A DNA stretch of 64,000 nucleotides from Hansschlegelia quercus (GTDB lineage: Bacteria; Pseudomonadota; Alphaproteobacteria; Rhizobiales; Methylopilaceae), in contig NZ_SIUB01000002.1 of assembly GCF_004310425.1 (NCBI RefSeq), positions 549,600 to 613,599 of the forward strand, written 5' to 3'. Each line of letters opens with the position of its first letter. Positions within the stretch are counted from its first letter, which is position 1. The notes under the pieces are model-generated. The model was given only the letters and a program-made list of their open reading frames with translations. It searched no databases and was not told the DNA's origin. A program made the position numbers and the translations under genes. Of the stretch, positions 50,721 through 60,189 are shown in pieces.

Positions 50721-51722
50721 TTATGTCTTGGTCTTCTTCTCCTCCGGGCCGGCGGCCTCCTTGTGCCCGCCGAACTGGAAGCGCATCGCCGAGAGCAGGC
50801 GGTCGCTGAAGGGATGGTCGGCGCGCGACCGGAAGCGTGCGAACAGCGCCGCCGCCAGAACGTCCGCCGGCACCGCCTCCTCGATCGCGGCCTCGATCGT
50901 CCATCGGCCTTCGCCGGAATCCGCAACGCGCCCCTCGAAGCCGTCGAGGCCGGGGTCGCCCGCCAGCGCGGACGCCGTGAGGTCAAGCAGCCAGGACGAG
51001 ACCACGCTGCCCCGGCGCCAGACTTCTGCGACGTCGGCGACGTCGATGTCGAAGCGGCGATCCTCCGGAAGTTGGTGGGAGGCCTTGTTCTTGATGATGT
51101 CGAAGCCTTCGGCATAGGCCTGCATCAGGCCGTATTCGATGCCGTTGTGAACCATCTTCACGAAATGGCCGGAGCCGGTCGGCCCGCAATGCATGTAACC
51201 CTGCTCGACGCGCGCGTCGCGGCTGTCGCGGCCCTTCGTCTTCGGTATGTCGCCGACGCCGGGCGCGAGCGTCGCGAAGATCGGATCGAGGCGGTCGACC
51301 ACCTCCTTCTCGCCGCCGATCATCATGCAATAGCCGCGCTCGCGGCCCCACACGCCGCCGGACGTGCCGACGTCGACATAGTGGATCCGTTTTTCGAGCA
51401 GGGCGGTGCCGCGGTCGATGTCATCTTTGTAGAAGGTGTTGCCGCCGTCGATGATCACGTCATCCGGCGAGAGCGCCTCGCCCAGACGCTTCACGGCCTC
51501 CGCCGTGATCTTACCCTCCGGCAGCATCACCCAGACGGCCCGGGGCGCGGGTAGCGCCGCGATCAGCTCCTCCAGCGAATGAGCAGGCGTCGCGCCTTCG
51601 CCCGCCAGTCCGTCCACCGCCTTGGCGTCGACGTCGTGGACGACGCATTCGTGGCCGCCATCGATCAACCGCCGCGCGATATTGCCGCCCATGCGGCCAA
51701 GCCCGATCACGCCGATTCGCAT
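50721..51722 (-). CDS. gnd: 6-phosphogluconate dehydrogenase (decarboxylating), short type
   Basis: A 333-residue enzyme: Rossmann motif [39 protein letters not shown] and the catalytic [22 protein letters not shown]. The short length (about 330) fits the GndA/YqeC-type NAD+-preferring enzyme rather than the 470-residue form. It converts 6-phosphogluconate to ribulose-5-phosphate and CO2, which also feeds cbbP. Start 51722 (the frame is open upstream without protein-like sequence). Monocistronic. Confidence 0.93.
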   Translation of the reverse strand: MRIGVIGLGRMGGNIARRLIDGGHECVVHDVDAKAVDGLAGEGATPAHSLEELIAALPAPRAVWVMLPEGKITAEAVKRLGEALSPDDVIIDGGNTFYKDDIDRGTALLEKRIHYVDVGTSGGVWGRERGYCMMIGGEKEVVDRLDPIFATLAPGVGDIPKTKGRDSRDARVEQGYMHCGPTGSGHFVKMVHNGIEYGLMQAYAEGFDIIKNKASHQLPEDRRFDIDVADVAEVWRRGSVVSSWLLDLTASALAGDPGLDGFEGRVADSGEGRWTIEAAIEEAVPADVLAAALFARFRSRADHPFSDRLLSAMRFQFGGHKEAAGPEEKKTKT

Positions 51723-51971
51723 GGTTCGTCCCGTTCTGTTGGTGTCCGCCCGATCAGAGTTTGCGCACATATGCCTTTGGACGGCGCTGTCGAGCCGCGC
51801 GGCGCATGGCGGACATTCGTCTAGCGAGGTTAAGGCCGTCCGGAGGATTGACGTGAGGCGTAAGAAGGGGCGTGATCGCTCACAAGGTCCTTAAGAGGCT
51901 GATCTTACAACGTTGACTGGAGGAACGATGCGCATGACTGCGCCGTCCGCCGGCGCGAGGACGCGCCGCGC
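51723..51971. promoter_or_regulatory. Divergent region between gnd and moxR
   Basis: About 249 bases with promoters for gnd (minus) and the moxR operon (plus). Nothing else recognisable; no palindrome noticed. Confidence 0.35.
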
Positions 51972-52979
51972 ATGAATTTCGAGGATAGGCGCCCCGACGC
52001 GACTGCGGTGACCACCGCCGACGTCGGACTGCGGGAACGGGTCTCCGCCTTGCAGGCAGGACTCGAGGAAGGATTGATCGGGGCCTCCGGCCTCGTGGAG
52101 AGGTTGCTCATCGGCCTGCTTACGGGCGGGCACGTGCTCGTCGAGGGCGCGCCGGGTCTTGCAAAGACCCGTGCGGTGAAGCGGCTCTCGGCCGGGCTCG
52201 ACGCCTCCTTCGCCCGTATCCAGTGCACGCCGGACCTGATGCCGGCCGACCTCACCGGCACCACCGTGTGGCGGCCGGACGAAGGGCGGTTCGAATTCCT
52301 CTCCGGTCCGATCTTCCACTCGCTCGTTCTTGTCGACGAGATCAACCGCGCGCCCCCGAAGGTGCAGTCGGCGCTGCTCGAGGCGATGGCCGAGCATCAG
52401 GTGACCGCGGGCTCCAAGACCTATCCCCTGCCCGACCCCTTCATGGTGGTCGCGACGCAAAACCCGATCGAGCACGAGGGCACCTTCCCGCTCCCGGAGG
52501 CGCAGCTCGACCGCTTCCTGCTGCACGTCGTGGTCGGCCTGCCGGACGCGGTCTCCGAACGGAAGATCCTCGACCTCGTGGAGCGCGAGACCGCGGGCGC
52601 CGAGCAGGCGATGCCGCTCAAGCTTTCCGGCGAGGAGATCCGGCGCGCCCGCGCCGATGTCGCACGCGTCTATCTCGCGCCGGCGCTCAAGGACTACATC
52701 GTCCGGCTGGTCTCGGCGACGCGCGAGGCGGACGTCGCGCCGGACGTGCGCCGGGCGATCGAATACCCGGTCTCGCCGCGCGGCACGCTGTCGCTCGCCT
52801 CCGCGGCGAAGGCCCGGGCCTATCTCCACGGCCGCGATCACGCCACGCCTGACGACGTCGCGGATCTCGCGGCTGACGCCCTCGCCCACCGCCTGGTGCT
52901 GACCTGGCGGGCGGCGGCGGACGGCCGCACGGCGCGGGACCTCGTGGCGCCGCTGCTCGACGCGGTGCGGCCGGTCTAG
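51972..52979 (+). CDS. moxR: MoxR family AAA+ ATPase
   Basis: A 335-residue AAA+ ATPase: Walker A GAPGLAKT, Walker B LVLVDEINRAPPKVQSALLEAM, sensor 1 VVATQNPIEHEGTFPLPEAQLDRF and a C-terminal helical lid. MoxR proteins act with VWA-domain partners, here encoded downstream, to insert metals or assemble complexes. In methylotrophs the equivalent MxaR is part of mxaRSACKL, which matures methanol dehydrogenase. First gene of a six-gene operon. Confidence 0.95.
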   Translation: MNFEDRRPDATAVTTADVGLRERVSALQAGLEEGLIGASGLVERLLIGLLTGGHVLVEGAPGLAKTRAVKRLSAGLDASFARIQCTPDLMPADLTGTTVWRPDEGRFEFLSGPIFHSLVLVDEINRAPPKVQSALLEAMAEHQVTAGSKTYPLPDPFMVVATQNPIEHEGTFPLPEAQLDRFLLHVVVGLPDAVSERKILDLVERETAGAEQAMPLKLSGEEIRRARADVARVYLAPALKDYIVRLVSATREADVAPDVRRAIEYPVSPRGTLSLASAAKARAYLHGRDHATPDDVADLAADALAHRLVLTWRAAADGRTARDLVAPLLDAVRPV

Positions 52980-52991
52980 GGGCGTTCTGGC

Positions 52992-53891
52992 GTGGACGGC
53001 TCGCTCGTTCCCGGCGTCGATCTCGACGCCAACGGCCTGATGGGCCTGCGCCACCTTGCCGGTCGCGCAGGAGCAGCGCCTGTGCGCCGTCTTGCGGCGC
53101 GGCCCGGCGGCGTTGTCACGCGCAGGAGGGGGCGCGGCAGCGAGATTGACGATGTGCGCCTGTGGGCCGACGGCGACGACATCCGCCATATCGACCGCAA
53201 CGCCACCGCCCGCACCGGCACGCTCCACACCCGCACCTTCAGGGACGAGCGCGAGCGCGCGATCCTGCTGGTCGCAGATTTCCGGCCGGCCATGCTGTTC
53301 GGCACCCGCCGCGCCTTTCGTTCGGTCGCAGCCGCCGAAGCGCTCGCGATCGTCGGCTGGCGCGCGGCGAGCGAAGGCGGACGCATCGGGCTGATGGCGC
53401 TCGGCGCCGGCGAGCCCGTTTTCGTGCGGCCCAAAGGCGGCGAGCGCGCAATGGCCTCGGTGCTCGGCGCGATGGCGCGGGCGCACGCCGACGCGCTGGC
53501 CGCGCCCGACCAGCCCGATCCGCCGCTGAGCCAGGCGATTGCGACCGCAGCCGGCGCGCTTCCCCGCGGAGGCCACATGGTCATCGCGACAGGGCTTGAT
53601 GAGCCGGGGCTCGACTTCGATGAGATTCTTCGTGCAGCGGAGCGCCGGGTAGCGGTGACGACGCTGCTCGTCACCGACAGCTTCGAGCGCGACGCGCCGC
53701 GTGGGGCCTACGCCTTTCTCGGACGCGACGGCCGGCGCGGATGGCTTTCCGGCGCGCGCGGCGGCGATGCGCATGCCGACTATCGACGCGCTCGGCTTGA
53801 TGGCCTCGGCGTCGGCGTCATCGAGATCGAGGCCGCGGCAGGACCGGAGAAGGTCGCGCCGCTTCTGGAGCGCTTCGATGCAGCACGATGA
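52992..53891 (+). CDS. DUF58 protein (MxaS-like)
   Basis: A 299-residue DUF58 protein. It contains RRRGRGSEIDDVRLWADGDDIRHIDRNATART, the family's R-G-E-F-D/R-Y-GDD-R-IDW-like region, followed by a degenerate VWA-like domain (ILLVADFRPAMLFG). MxaS is the methylotroph relative. A GTG at 52992 is the start, 12 bases after moxR. It overlaps the next gene by 14 bases. Confidence 0.88.
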   Translation: MDGSLVPGVDLDANGLMGLRHLAGRAGAAPVRRLAARPGGVVTRRRGRGSEIDDVRLWADGDDIRHIDRNATARTGTLHTRTFRDERERAILLVADFRPAMLFGTRRAFRSVAAAEALAIVGWRAASEGGRIGLMALGAGEPVFVRPKGGERAMASVLGAMARAHADALAAPDQPDPPLSQAIATAAGALPRGGHMVIATGLDEPGLDFDEILRAAERRVAVTTLLVTDSFERDAPRGAYAFLGRDGRRGWLSGARGGDAHADYRRARLDGLGVGVIEIEAAAGPEKVAPLLERFDAAR

Positions 53892-54330
53892 TCCGCTCGC
53901 GGGCCTCCGCGCGCTCCATCTGCCGCCGGTGCAGAGCTCGTGGTGGTCCGATCTCGGTTTCGCCGTCGCGCTTGGCCTCGCGCTGGCGCTGATCGCGGCG
54001 CTCGCCTTTCGAGCTTTGTTCCGTCCGCGCGGCTCGCTCCGACGCGAGGCGTTGGCCGCCTTCGAGACCGCCGCAAGTCTGCCGACGCCCGAGCGCCGCG
54101 CCGCGCAAGCCGTCTTGCTCAGGCGCGTCGTAAAGACAAAGGCCGGGCCCGCAGAGGCGAACGCGACGGGAGCCGCCTGGGCGGAGACGCTCGACCGCGT
54201 TTTCGGAACCGAGCTCTTCAGCAAGGGTCGTGGCCGTGTGTTCGCTGACGGGCTCTACGGGCGACAAAAGGAGGACGATCCTGCGCTCGACGGAGAACTC
54301 GCGGCGCTGCTCGCGAGGCTGAAGCGGTGA
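53878..54330 (+). CDS. DUF4381-type single-span membrane protein
   Basis: A 150-residue protein: short N-terminal segment LRALHLPPVQSSWWSD, one membrane span (about residues 25-47, LGFAVALGLALALIAALAF) and a cytoplasmic helical tail (RREALAAFETAASLP...). This is the DUF4381 plan, usual between DUF58 and VWA genes of moxR operons. The frame is open upstream inside the DUF58 gene; the ATG at 53878 gives the family length. Confidence 0.83.
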   Translation: MQHDDPLAGLRALHLPPVQSSWWSDLGFAVALGLALALIAALAFRALFRPRGSLRREALAAFETAASLPTPERRAAQAVLLRRVVKTKAGPAEANATGAAWAETLDRVFGTELFSKGRGRVFADGLYGRQKEDDPALDGELAALLARLKR

Positions 54331-54343
54331 GCGTCTGACGATC

Positions 54344-55300
54344 ATGTGGCAGTTCGCGTTTCCGCTCGCTTTCCTGCTCCTGCCGCTGCCGCTTCTTGCG
54401 GCGCGGCTGCTGCCGCCGGACGGGCGCGTCAGCGGCGCGCTGAAGGCGCCGGCGACGATCGTCGCCTCGCATGGCGAAGCTGACCCCTCCTCCGTGGCGA
54501 CCGGCGGCGGAAGGCTGATCGCCTGGGCCGCTTGGGCGACGCTTGTGACAGCCCTTGCAGGGCCGCAGATCGTGCTGCCGACCCAGGCGCTGCCGACCAC
54601 CGGCCGCGACCTGATGGTGACACTCGACCTTTCCGGCAGCATGGAGCGCACGGACTTCACGCTCGACGGCAGGACTGCGCGCCGGCTCGACGCGATGAAG
54701 TCGGTCGCGGCGAGTTTTATTCGCGGCCGCGCCGGAGACCGCGTCGGCCTGATCGCCTACGCCGACCGCGCCTATGTCGTGGCCTCGCCGAGCTTCGACG
54801 TGGAATCGGTCGCCCGTTCGCTCGACGGTTTCTCGATCGGCCTCGCGGGCCGCTCGACGGCGATCGGCGACGGCCTGGGGCTTTCGCTTCGCAGGCTCGG
54901 CGGCGACGAAGCCAAGCGCAAGGTCGTGGTGCTGCTCTCCGACGGCGTGAACAACGCCGGCGTCTCCAAACCCACCGACGTGGCGCGGCTCGCCAAGGAG
55001 ATGAACGTCACCGTTCACACGATCGCGATGGGTCCGCGGGCCTTTGGCGAGGAGGGCTACAATCCCGATGTTGTCGACGTCGAGACGTTGAAGACGATCG
55101 CGGACGAGAGCGGCGGCAAGGCGTTCCGGGTGAAGACCACGGACGATCTCATGGCCGCGGTGAAGGCCATCGACGAGATCGAACCGACCCGCTCGCTCGC
55201 GCCGCCGGCGCCTGTATGGCGCGAGCTTTGGCCCTACCCTGCGACCGCGGCCTTCCTGCTGACCGCCGCGTCCGCGCTGATCCGCAGGCGCGGCGCATGA
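54344..55300 (+). CDS. Membrane-anchored VWA-domain protein (BatA/MxaC-like)
   Basis: A 318-residue protein with two N-terminal membrane segments, a VWA domain with an intact MIDAS motif DLSGSM near residue 96 plus downstream GRSTAIGDG and VVLLSDGVNN, and a C-terminal membrane span. It is a BatA-type partner of MoxR. The stop overlaps the following VWA gene as ATGA. Confidence 0.9.
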   Translation: MWQFAFPLAFLLLPLPLLAARLLPPDGRVSGALKAPATIVASHGEADPSSVATGGGRLIAWAAWATLVTALAGPQIVLPTQALPTTGRDLMVTLDLSGSMERTDFTLDGRTARRLDAMKSVAASFIRGRAGDRVGLIAYADRAYVVASPSFDVESVARSLDGFSIGLAGRSTAIGDGLGLSLRRLGGDEAKRKVVVLLSDGVNNAGVSKPTDVARLAKEMNVTVHTIAMGPRAFGEEGYNPDVVDVETLKTIADESGGKAFRVKTTDDLMAAVKAIDEIEPTRSLAPPAPVWRELWPYPATAAFLLTAASALIRRRGA

Positions 55301-56232
55301 CGATGCTCGACGGCTTCGCCCTGCTGCGGCCGTGGTGGCTGCTCGGCGTTCCAGTCGCCGCGCTCATCCTGCTCGTCGCCGTCCGCCGCACCGGCGGCGT
55401 CGGCGACTGGCGGCGCGCGGTCGACGCCCATCTCCTAGACGCCCTCGCCCGCCGCGGCGGCGTAGTCGCGGGCAAGGGCCGCGCGGCGATCCTGGCTGCG
55501 GCGACCGCGGGGCTGATCGCGCTCGCGCTGACGGGCCCAGCCGTCGAGCGGCAAGGCGTCGCCGACTTCCGCAACCTCGACATCATCGTCATCGCGATCG
55601 ATCTGTCCCGCTCCGTCGCGGAGAGCCCTCAGTTCAACGAGGCGAAGATTGCGGCGCTCGCCGCCGCCGAAGCCGCCGGCACGCGGCAGGTCGCGCTCAT
55701 CGCCTATGCCGGCGACGCCTATCTCGTCAGTCCGCCCTCGACCGATCGAAAAGGCCTCGAAACCACCCTCTTCGCGCTTGACGGAACGACGGTCCCGGAC
55801 CTCGGCAGCGCCCCGACCCGCGCGCTTGCGCTTGCGCGCAACGTGCTGAAGGAAGCCGGCGTCGTCGCCGGCGACGTGGCGCTGGTCACCGACGGCGGCG
55901 GGATCGACGAGGGTACGCGCGGCGAGGCGCGCGCTTTGCGCGCCGACGGCCACGCCTTGAGCGCGCTCTATGTGACGCCGAAGGCTGCGACCGGCGGCCT
56001 TCCGGGACCGCGGGTCGCGGGTCGCGTCGAGCTCGACGCGCTCGTCTCGGCGGGCGGGGGCTCGGTCGGCGACATCGCGAACGCCGGAGCCGTGGACGAG
56101 CGGCTGTCGCGCGACGAGACTTCGCGCCTCGGCGCCGGCTCCTACGCCTCGCTTGTCTGGAGCGACCTCGGCCGCTGGCTGCTGCTGGCCGCGGCCTTTC
56201 CCATGCTGATGCTGTTCAGGAGGTGCGGATGA
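55297..56232 (+). CDS. Second membrane-anchored VWA-domain protein (BatB/MxaL-like)
   Basis: A 311-residue protein with an N-terminal hydrophobic pair, a VWA domain with AIDLSRSV (MIDAS D-x-S-x-S retained), and VALVTDGGGIDEGT, followed by a C-terminal membrane span (LLLAAAFPMLMLF). The true start is 55297, overlapping the first VWA stop; upstream open frame is a shadow of that gene. A second VWA protein in the operon is typical of bat and mxa clusters. Confidence 0.88.
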   Translation: MTMLDGFALLRPWWLLGVPVAALILLVAVRRTGGVGDWRRAVDAHLLDALARRGGVVAGKGRAAILAAATAGLIALALTGPAVERQGVADFRNLDIIVIAIDLSRSVAESPQFNEAKIAALAAAEAAGTRQVALIAYAGDAYLVSPPSTDRKGLETTLFALDGTTVPDLGSAPTRALALARNVLKEAGVVAGDVALVTDGGGIDEGTRGEARALRADGHALSALYVTPKAATGGLPGPRVAGRVELDALVSAGGGSVGDIANAGAVDERLSRDETSRLGAGSYASLVWSDLGRWLLLAAAFPMLMLFRRCG

Positions 56233-57491
56233 AGCCCGCCGCCTTGATCGCCACGCTGGCGCTCGTGCTGCTCGCCGGTCCCGCTTCCGCGCAGGAGCGT
56301 TCGATATTCGACGACGTCAGGCTCGAGGCGATCCCCGAAACCAACGGCGTAAAACCCTATCCCGGCGAGATGGTGGTGCTTCGGGTGCGCGGCATCTACC
56401 GGCCGACCATCAAGATCCAGCATCTCCTGCAGCCCGAGCTCACCAATTTCGGCTGGCTGCATCTCGGACGCGGCGAGATGTACCAGACCGAGGAGAACGG
56501 CTTCACCGTCAACGGCTTCGAGCGGCTTCTCGCCATATTCCCGCAGAAGACCGGGCCGCTGACCATCGGCAGCTTCACGCACAAGCTTTCGCTCGTCGAC
56601 GGCGTCGGCACACGGGAGATGGAGGTGAAGTCGCCGCCGGTGACCGTCGACGTCGCGAAATGGGAAGGCCCGGGCGGCCCTGACGACCCGAACCAGTGGT
56701 GGCTGCCGGCGCGCGAGGTGCGCGTCTCGGACTCCTGGAGCGCCGACCCGAACCGCGTGCCGCGCGGAGAGACGATCACCCGCACCGTGACGATCGAGGC
56801 TTTCGGCGTGACCGCCGACCAGCTGCCGCCGGCGCCCGTGATGCGCTCGGCCGGCATCATCAGCTTTCGCGGTCCGACCGAGCGGGACACGAAGCTGACG
56901 AATGACGGTCCGATCGCGAAAGCCACCTATCGTTGGAACATGCGCCCGATCACTGCTTTTCCCGCAACCGTAGATCCCGTCAAATTCCCGTGGTTCGACA
57001 CGATCTCGCGCACCATGCGCGAGGCGACCATCCCGGCGCAGCGCATGGCCTGGGCCGCCGAGGGCGCGCCGCCCGTGCCCGTAGACCCCGCCGCCGAGAA
57101 GCCCGCTGCGCTCGCGACCTTCGGCGTCGGGGCCGCGGCCTTCCTCCTAGGGCTGGCGGCCATGCTCATCGGCGTTGGCGGAGCCGCTCTCCCTACCCTG
57201 CCGCCCCGCGCGCTGCTGAGACTGAGACTTGCCGCGCTCGGCAGCGACGCCGCACGGTTCCGGGCGGCGATCACTGAGCTCGCGCGGCGCGAGCCGGACC
57301 GGGCGGCCCGTTGGTCGCTGGACTCCGAGGTGCGCGGAGGCATAGCCGCGCTCGACCGTTCGCTCTACGGCGAGGCGGTCGGGGCGCGCCCCAACCTGCG
57401 GGCGCTCGCCCGTACGATCCTGCGCGCGCGGAAAGCGACTCGGCCGCGGCGGACGGCGACGTCCGCGCTGGCGCCGCTGGACGGGGTTTAG
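56229..57491 (+). CDS. Exported BatD-like protein
   Basis: A 420-residue exported protein: signal peptide ending near ASA, immunoglobulin-like beta-rich regions (about 25-280), one membrane span near 297-320 (ATFGVGAAAFLLGLAAMLIGVGG) and a cytoplasmic tail of about 100 residues. This is the BatD plan, often last in moxR operons. AGGAGG at 56218-56223 and a four-base overlap support the ATG at 56229. Function: probably assists MoxR/VWA proteins at the membrane. Confidence 0.85.
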   Translation: MKPAALIATLALVLLAGPASAQERSIFDDVRLEAIPETNGVKPYPGEMVVLRVRGIYRPTIKIQHLLQPELTNFGWLHLGRGEMYQTEENGFTVNGFERLLAIFPQKTGPLTIGSFTHKLSLVDGVGTREMEVKSPPVTVDVAKWEGPGGPDDPNQWWLPAREVRVSDSWSADPNRVPRGETITRTVTIEAFGVTADQLPPAPVMRSAGIISFRGPTERDTKLTNDGPIAKATYRWNMRPITAFPATVDPVKFPWFDTISRTMREATIPAQRMAWAAEGAPPVPVDPAAEKPAALATFGVGAAAFLLGLAAMLIGVGGAALPTLPPRALLRLRLAALGSDAARFRAAITELARREPDRAARWSLDSEVRGGIAALDRSLYGEAVGARPNLRALARTILRARKATRPRRTATSALAPLDGV

Positions 57492-57510
57492 GGAGGGCTC
57501 TCCGCCCGAG

Positions 57511-57565
57511 GCTCCTCATCCGGCCGCTTGCGCGGCCACCTTCCCCGCGAGCGGAGAAGGTGAAG
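57511..57565. repeat. REP-like palindrome downstream of the moxR operon
   Basis: Two adjacent hairpins: GGCCGC/GCGGCC (57522-57527/57532-57537, loop TTGC) and CCTTCCCCGC/GCGGAGAAGG (57539-57548/57551-57560, one mismatch). The 'CTCATCCGGCC...CACCTTC..CCGC..GCGG.GAAGG' pattern is a familiar intergenic element of Hyphomicrobiales and may end the operon transcript. Confidence 0.65.
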
Positions 57566-57672
57566 AAGCGGCGCCGCTTTCCTTCAGATCATAGACCTCG
57601 GCGTCGAAGCCCCCCGCTCGCAGAATAGGGCAAGGGGGCGCTGCCGGATCAAGTGCTGTCAGCGGCGCTCCG

Positions 57673-58065
57673 TCAGACCTGCCGGCCCTTCGAGCGAATG
57701 GCGTCCACGCTCCAGGGACCAGGGCCGGCGAAGAAGAGGTAGAGGAAGACGAAGCTATAGAGCGCCGCGAGCTCGCCCTTGTTGATGATCGGGAAGAATC
57801 CGTTCGAAGCGTGACCAACGAAGTAGGCCGCGGCCGCCATGCCCGACAGCAGGAAGGCCGCCGGGCGGGAGAACAGGCCGATCGCCAATAGCAGGCTGCC
57901 GAAGAGCTCGATCGAGCCGGCGACCAGCATCAGCGTCGGGAGCGGATCCGGTCCCGGAAGTGGGAAGTCGAGCAGCTTTTGCGTGCCGTGCTGCATGAAG
58001 AGCAGCGCGGACATGATCCGCAGAATGCTCAGGACCCTTGGGCTCCACACGGTCAGCATGGTCAT
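57673..58065 (-). CDS. DoxX family membrane protein
   Basis: A 130-residue protein with four membrane segments and DoxX features (ILRIMSALLFMQHGTQKLLDFP, GSIELFGSLLLAIGLFSRPAAFLLSGMAAAAYF). Members are linked to redox or membrane stress functions, but none is established for this type. Start ATG at 58065; gap of 141 bases to the reductase gene before it. Confidence 0.88.
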   Translation of the reverse strand: MTMLTVWSPRVLSILRIMSALLFMQHGTQKLLDFPLPGPDPLPTLMLVAGSIELFGSLLLAIGLFSRPAAFLLSGMAAAAYFVGHASNGFFPIINKGELAALYSFVFLYLFFAGPGPWSVDAIRSKGRQV

Positions 58066-58206
58066 CGTCTCGATCTCCTTGTCCGCCGGCGCGACGCCGG
58101 CCCGGAAGACGAGATAAGACGGCGCGCGAAGAGGAGCATAGCCCCTCTCCGCAATGTGTAATGTTCAGAACCGCACGGATCCGGGCAGATCCGCGGCTCC
58201 AGCGTC

Positions 58207-59238
58207 TCAGCCGGCCGCCGCGAGCTTCGGCTCCTCGGCCTGGACCGCTTCCTCCGGGAAGGTCGGGTAGATGTCGAGCGACCGGCCCATCTGTTTGGCG
58301 AGCGCTAGCACGATGTCGACGTTCGGGGTCGGCACGTCGACCAGCCGGCCCATCTCCTGAACAGAAGATAGCAGCGCGTCGAGTTCGATCGGCTTGCCGG
58401 CCTCGACGTCCTGCAGCATCGAGGTGCGGTGCGCGCCGACTTTCGCCGCGCCGTTGATGCGACGCTCCACGTCGACCTTGAACGTCGCGCCAACCTTCTC
58501 GCCGATCGCCTGCGCCTCAAGCATCATGCTTTTGGCGATCGCGCGCGTGCCGGGATCGGTCGCCACGACGTCGAGCGTCGCGCGGGTCAGCGCGGAGATC
58601 GGGTTGAAGCAGAGATTGCCCCACAGCTTCAGCCAGATGTCGTCGCGAATGTCGTCGTAATAGCGCGCCTTTAGGCCGCTGGCGTCGAGCGCGCCGCCGA
58701 AAGCCTTGAGACGGGCGGTCTTCGTGCGGTCCGGTTCGCCGAGGCCAAAGGTGTCGCCGTAGATGTGCTTGATGATTCCGGGCTCGGCGATCTCGGTCGC
58801 GGGATAGACGGTCGACCCGATGACGCGCTCCGGCCCGATCGCGTTCCACTGACGGTCGCCCGGATCGACGGTCGAGAGGCGCTTGTTCGCGTGGGGACCG
58901 TCGATCCCGTAGAAGTACCACCACGGCACGCCGTTCTGGGCGGTGACGACGGCGGTGTCTCGACCCAGAAGCGGGGCAAGATCCTCGGCGGCTTCCCAGG
59001 CCTGATGGGCCTTGAGGCCGATGACGACGAAGTCCTGCGGTCCGAGTTCCGCGGCGACCTTGGTCGCGGGCATCTGCGCGACCTTCTCCTCGCCGTCGAT
59101 GATAAGCTTGAGGCCGTTTTCGCGGATGGCGGCGAGATGCGGTCCGCGGGCGACGAGCGAGACGTCGATCCCAGCCTGCTTCATCATCACGGCCATGTAG
59201 CCGCCGATCGCGCCCGCGCCGTAGATGCAGACCTTCAT
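58207..59238 (-). CDS. Ketopantoate reductase family protein (PanE/ApbA-like)
   Basis: A 343-residue NADP-binding reductase: KVCIYGAGAIGGYMAVMM at the N-terminus, VVIGLKAHQ, TAQNGVPWW, and the catalytic-lysine region IWLKLWGNLCFNPISAL. It is longer than E. coli PanE (about 303). The ATG at 59238 with GAGGAG 9 bases upstream is the start. Its position after a succinyl-CoA-ligase-like pair suggests a catabolic 2-oxo/2-hydroxyacid role rather than pantothenate synthesis, but this is inference. Confidence 0.87.
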   Translation of the reverse strand: MKVCIYGAGAIGGYMAVMMKQAGIDVSLVARGPHLAAIRENGLKLIIDGEEKVAQMPATKVAAELGPQDFVVIGLKAHQAWEAAEDLAPLLGRDTAVVTAQNGVPWWYFYGIDGPHANKRLSTVDPGDRQWNAIGPERVIGSTVYPATEIAEPGIIKHIYGDTFGLGEPDRTKTARLKAFGGALDASGLKARYYDDIRDDIWLKLWGNLCFNPISALTRATLDVVATDPGTRAIAKSMMLEAQAIGEKVGATFKVDVERRINGAAKVGAHRTSMLQDVEAGKPIELDALLSSVQEMGRLVDVPTPNVDIVLALAKQMGRSLDIYPTFPEEAVQAEEPKLAAAG

Positions 59239-59310
59239 CGCCAAACTCTCCTCATCGTCTCCGCCTTCGGCAGGCGGCCGGCGGGGCGCCGCAAACCTGG
59301 GAACAGATGG

Positions 59311-60186
59311 TCAGTTCGACAGCGCGTCCGCGATGGTCGCCCCGACAAGATGCGCGCTTGGCGCGACGCGCACGCCGGCCTTCTCAAGCGCGGCGACCTT
59401 GGCCTTGGCGTCGCCGACATCGCCGAGCGTCAGCGCGCCGGCATGGCCCATCCGCCGCTCGCGTGGCGCGTGCATGCCCACGATGAGCGCCGCAATCGCC
59501 TTGGATGGCTTTGCGGAGGTGACATAATCCGCGACCTCCTGCTCCTCCGCGCCGCCGATCTCGCCGATCAGCACGATCCCTTCCGTGCCGGGATCGGCCA
59601 GGAAGAGCTCGAGGCATTCGCGCATCATCATGCCGTGGACGGCGTCGCCGCCGACGCCGACGGTGGTCGACTGGCCGAGCCCGGCCGCCGTCACCTGCGC
59701 CACGACTTCCGAGGTGAGCGACGCCGAGCGGGAGACGATGCCGACCGTCCCCGGCCGCTCCGAACCCGTCGCCATGACGCCGAGCTTGCAAATGCCAGGC
59801 GCCAGGACGCCTTGACTGTTCGCGCCGACGAGCCGAGTCCGAGAGCCCCTTAGCGCTTCCCGTACCCGCACCATGTCGAGCGCGGGCACACGTTCCGTGA
59901 CCGTCACGATCAGCGGCAGTTCGGCTTCAATCGCCTCCAGCATGGCGGCGGCGGCGTTGGCTGGCGGCACGAACACGATCGACGCGTTGGCGCCGGTCGC
60001 GGCCTTGGCGTCCGCTACGCTGTCGAACATGGGCAGGTCGAGATGCGATCGGCCGCCCTTGCCGGGCCGCACGCCGCCGACGACCTTGGTTCCGTATTCG
60101 ATCATCTGGATTGTGTGGTGCGTGCCGGCCCAGCCAGTCATGCCTTGGACGATGATGCGAGTCTCGTGATCGAGCAGGATCGCCAT
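59311..60186 (-). CDS. Succinyl-CoA ligase alpha-like subunit, divergent
   Basis: A 291-residue protein with CoA-binding and ligase domains like SucD/MtkB: VQGMTGWAGTHHTIQMI, KVVGGVRPGKGG, IGEIGGAEEQEVADY and the phospho-histidine site RMGHAGAL (His248). Two usual motifs differ: GPNCPG is GANSQG (Cys replaced) and SRSGTLTYE is SRSASLTSE. It is thus a paralogue, not the TCA-cycle enzyme, whose gene appears to begin the same strand at 63716. Candidate substrates include malate (malate thiokinase) or another dicarboxylate. Starts 3 bases after the beta-like gene. Confidence 0.87.
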   Translation of the reverse strand: MAILLDHETRIIVQGMTGWAGTHHTIQMIEYGTKVVGGVRPGKGGRSHLDLPMFDSVADAKAATGANASIVFVPPANAAAAMLEAIEAELPLIVTVTERVPALDMVRVREALRGSRTRLVGANSQGVLAPGICKLGVMATGSERPGTVGIVSRSASLTSEVVAQVTAAGLGQSTTVGVGGDAVHGMMMRECLELFLADPGTEGIVLIGEIGGAEEQEVADYVTSAKPSKAIAALIVGMHAPRERRMGHAGALTLGDVGDAKAKVAALEKAGVRVAPSAHLVGATIADALSN

Positions 60187-60189
60187 GGC

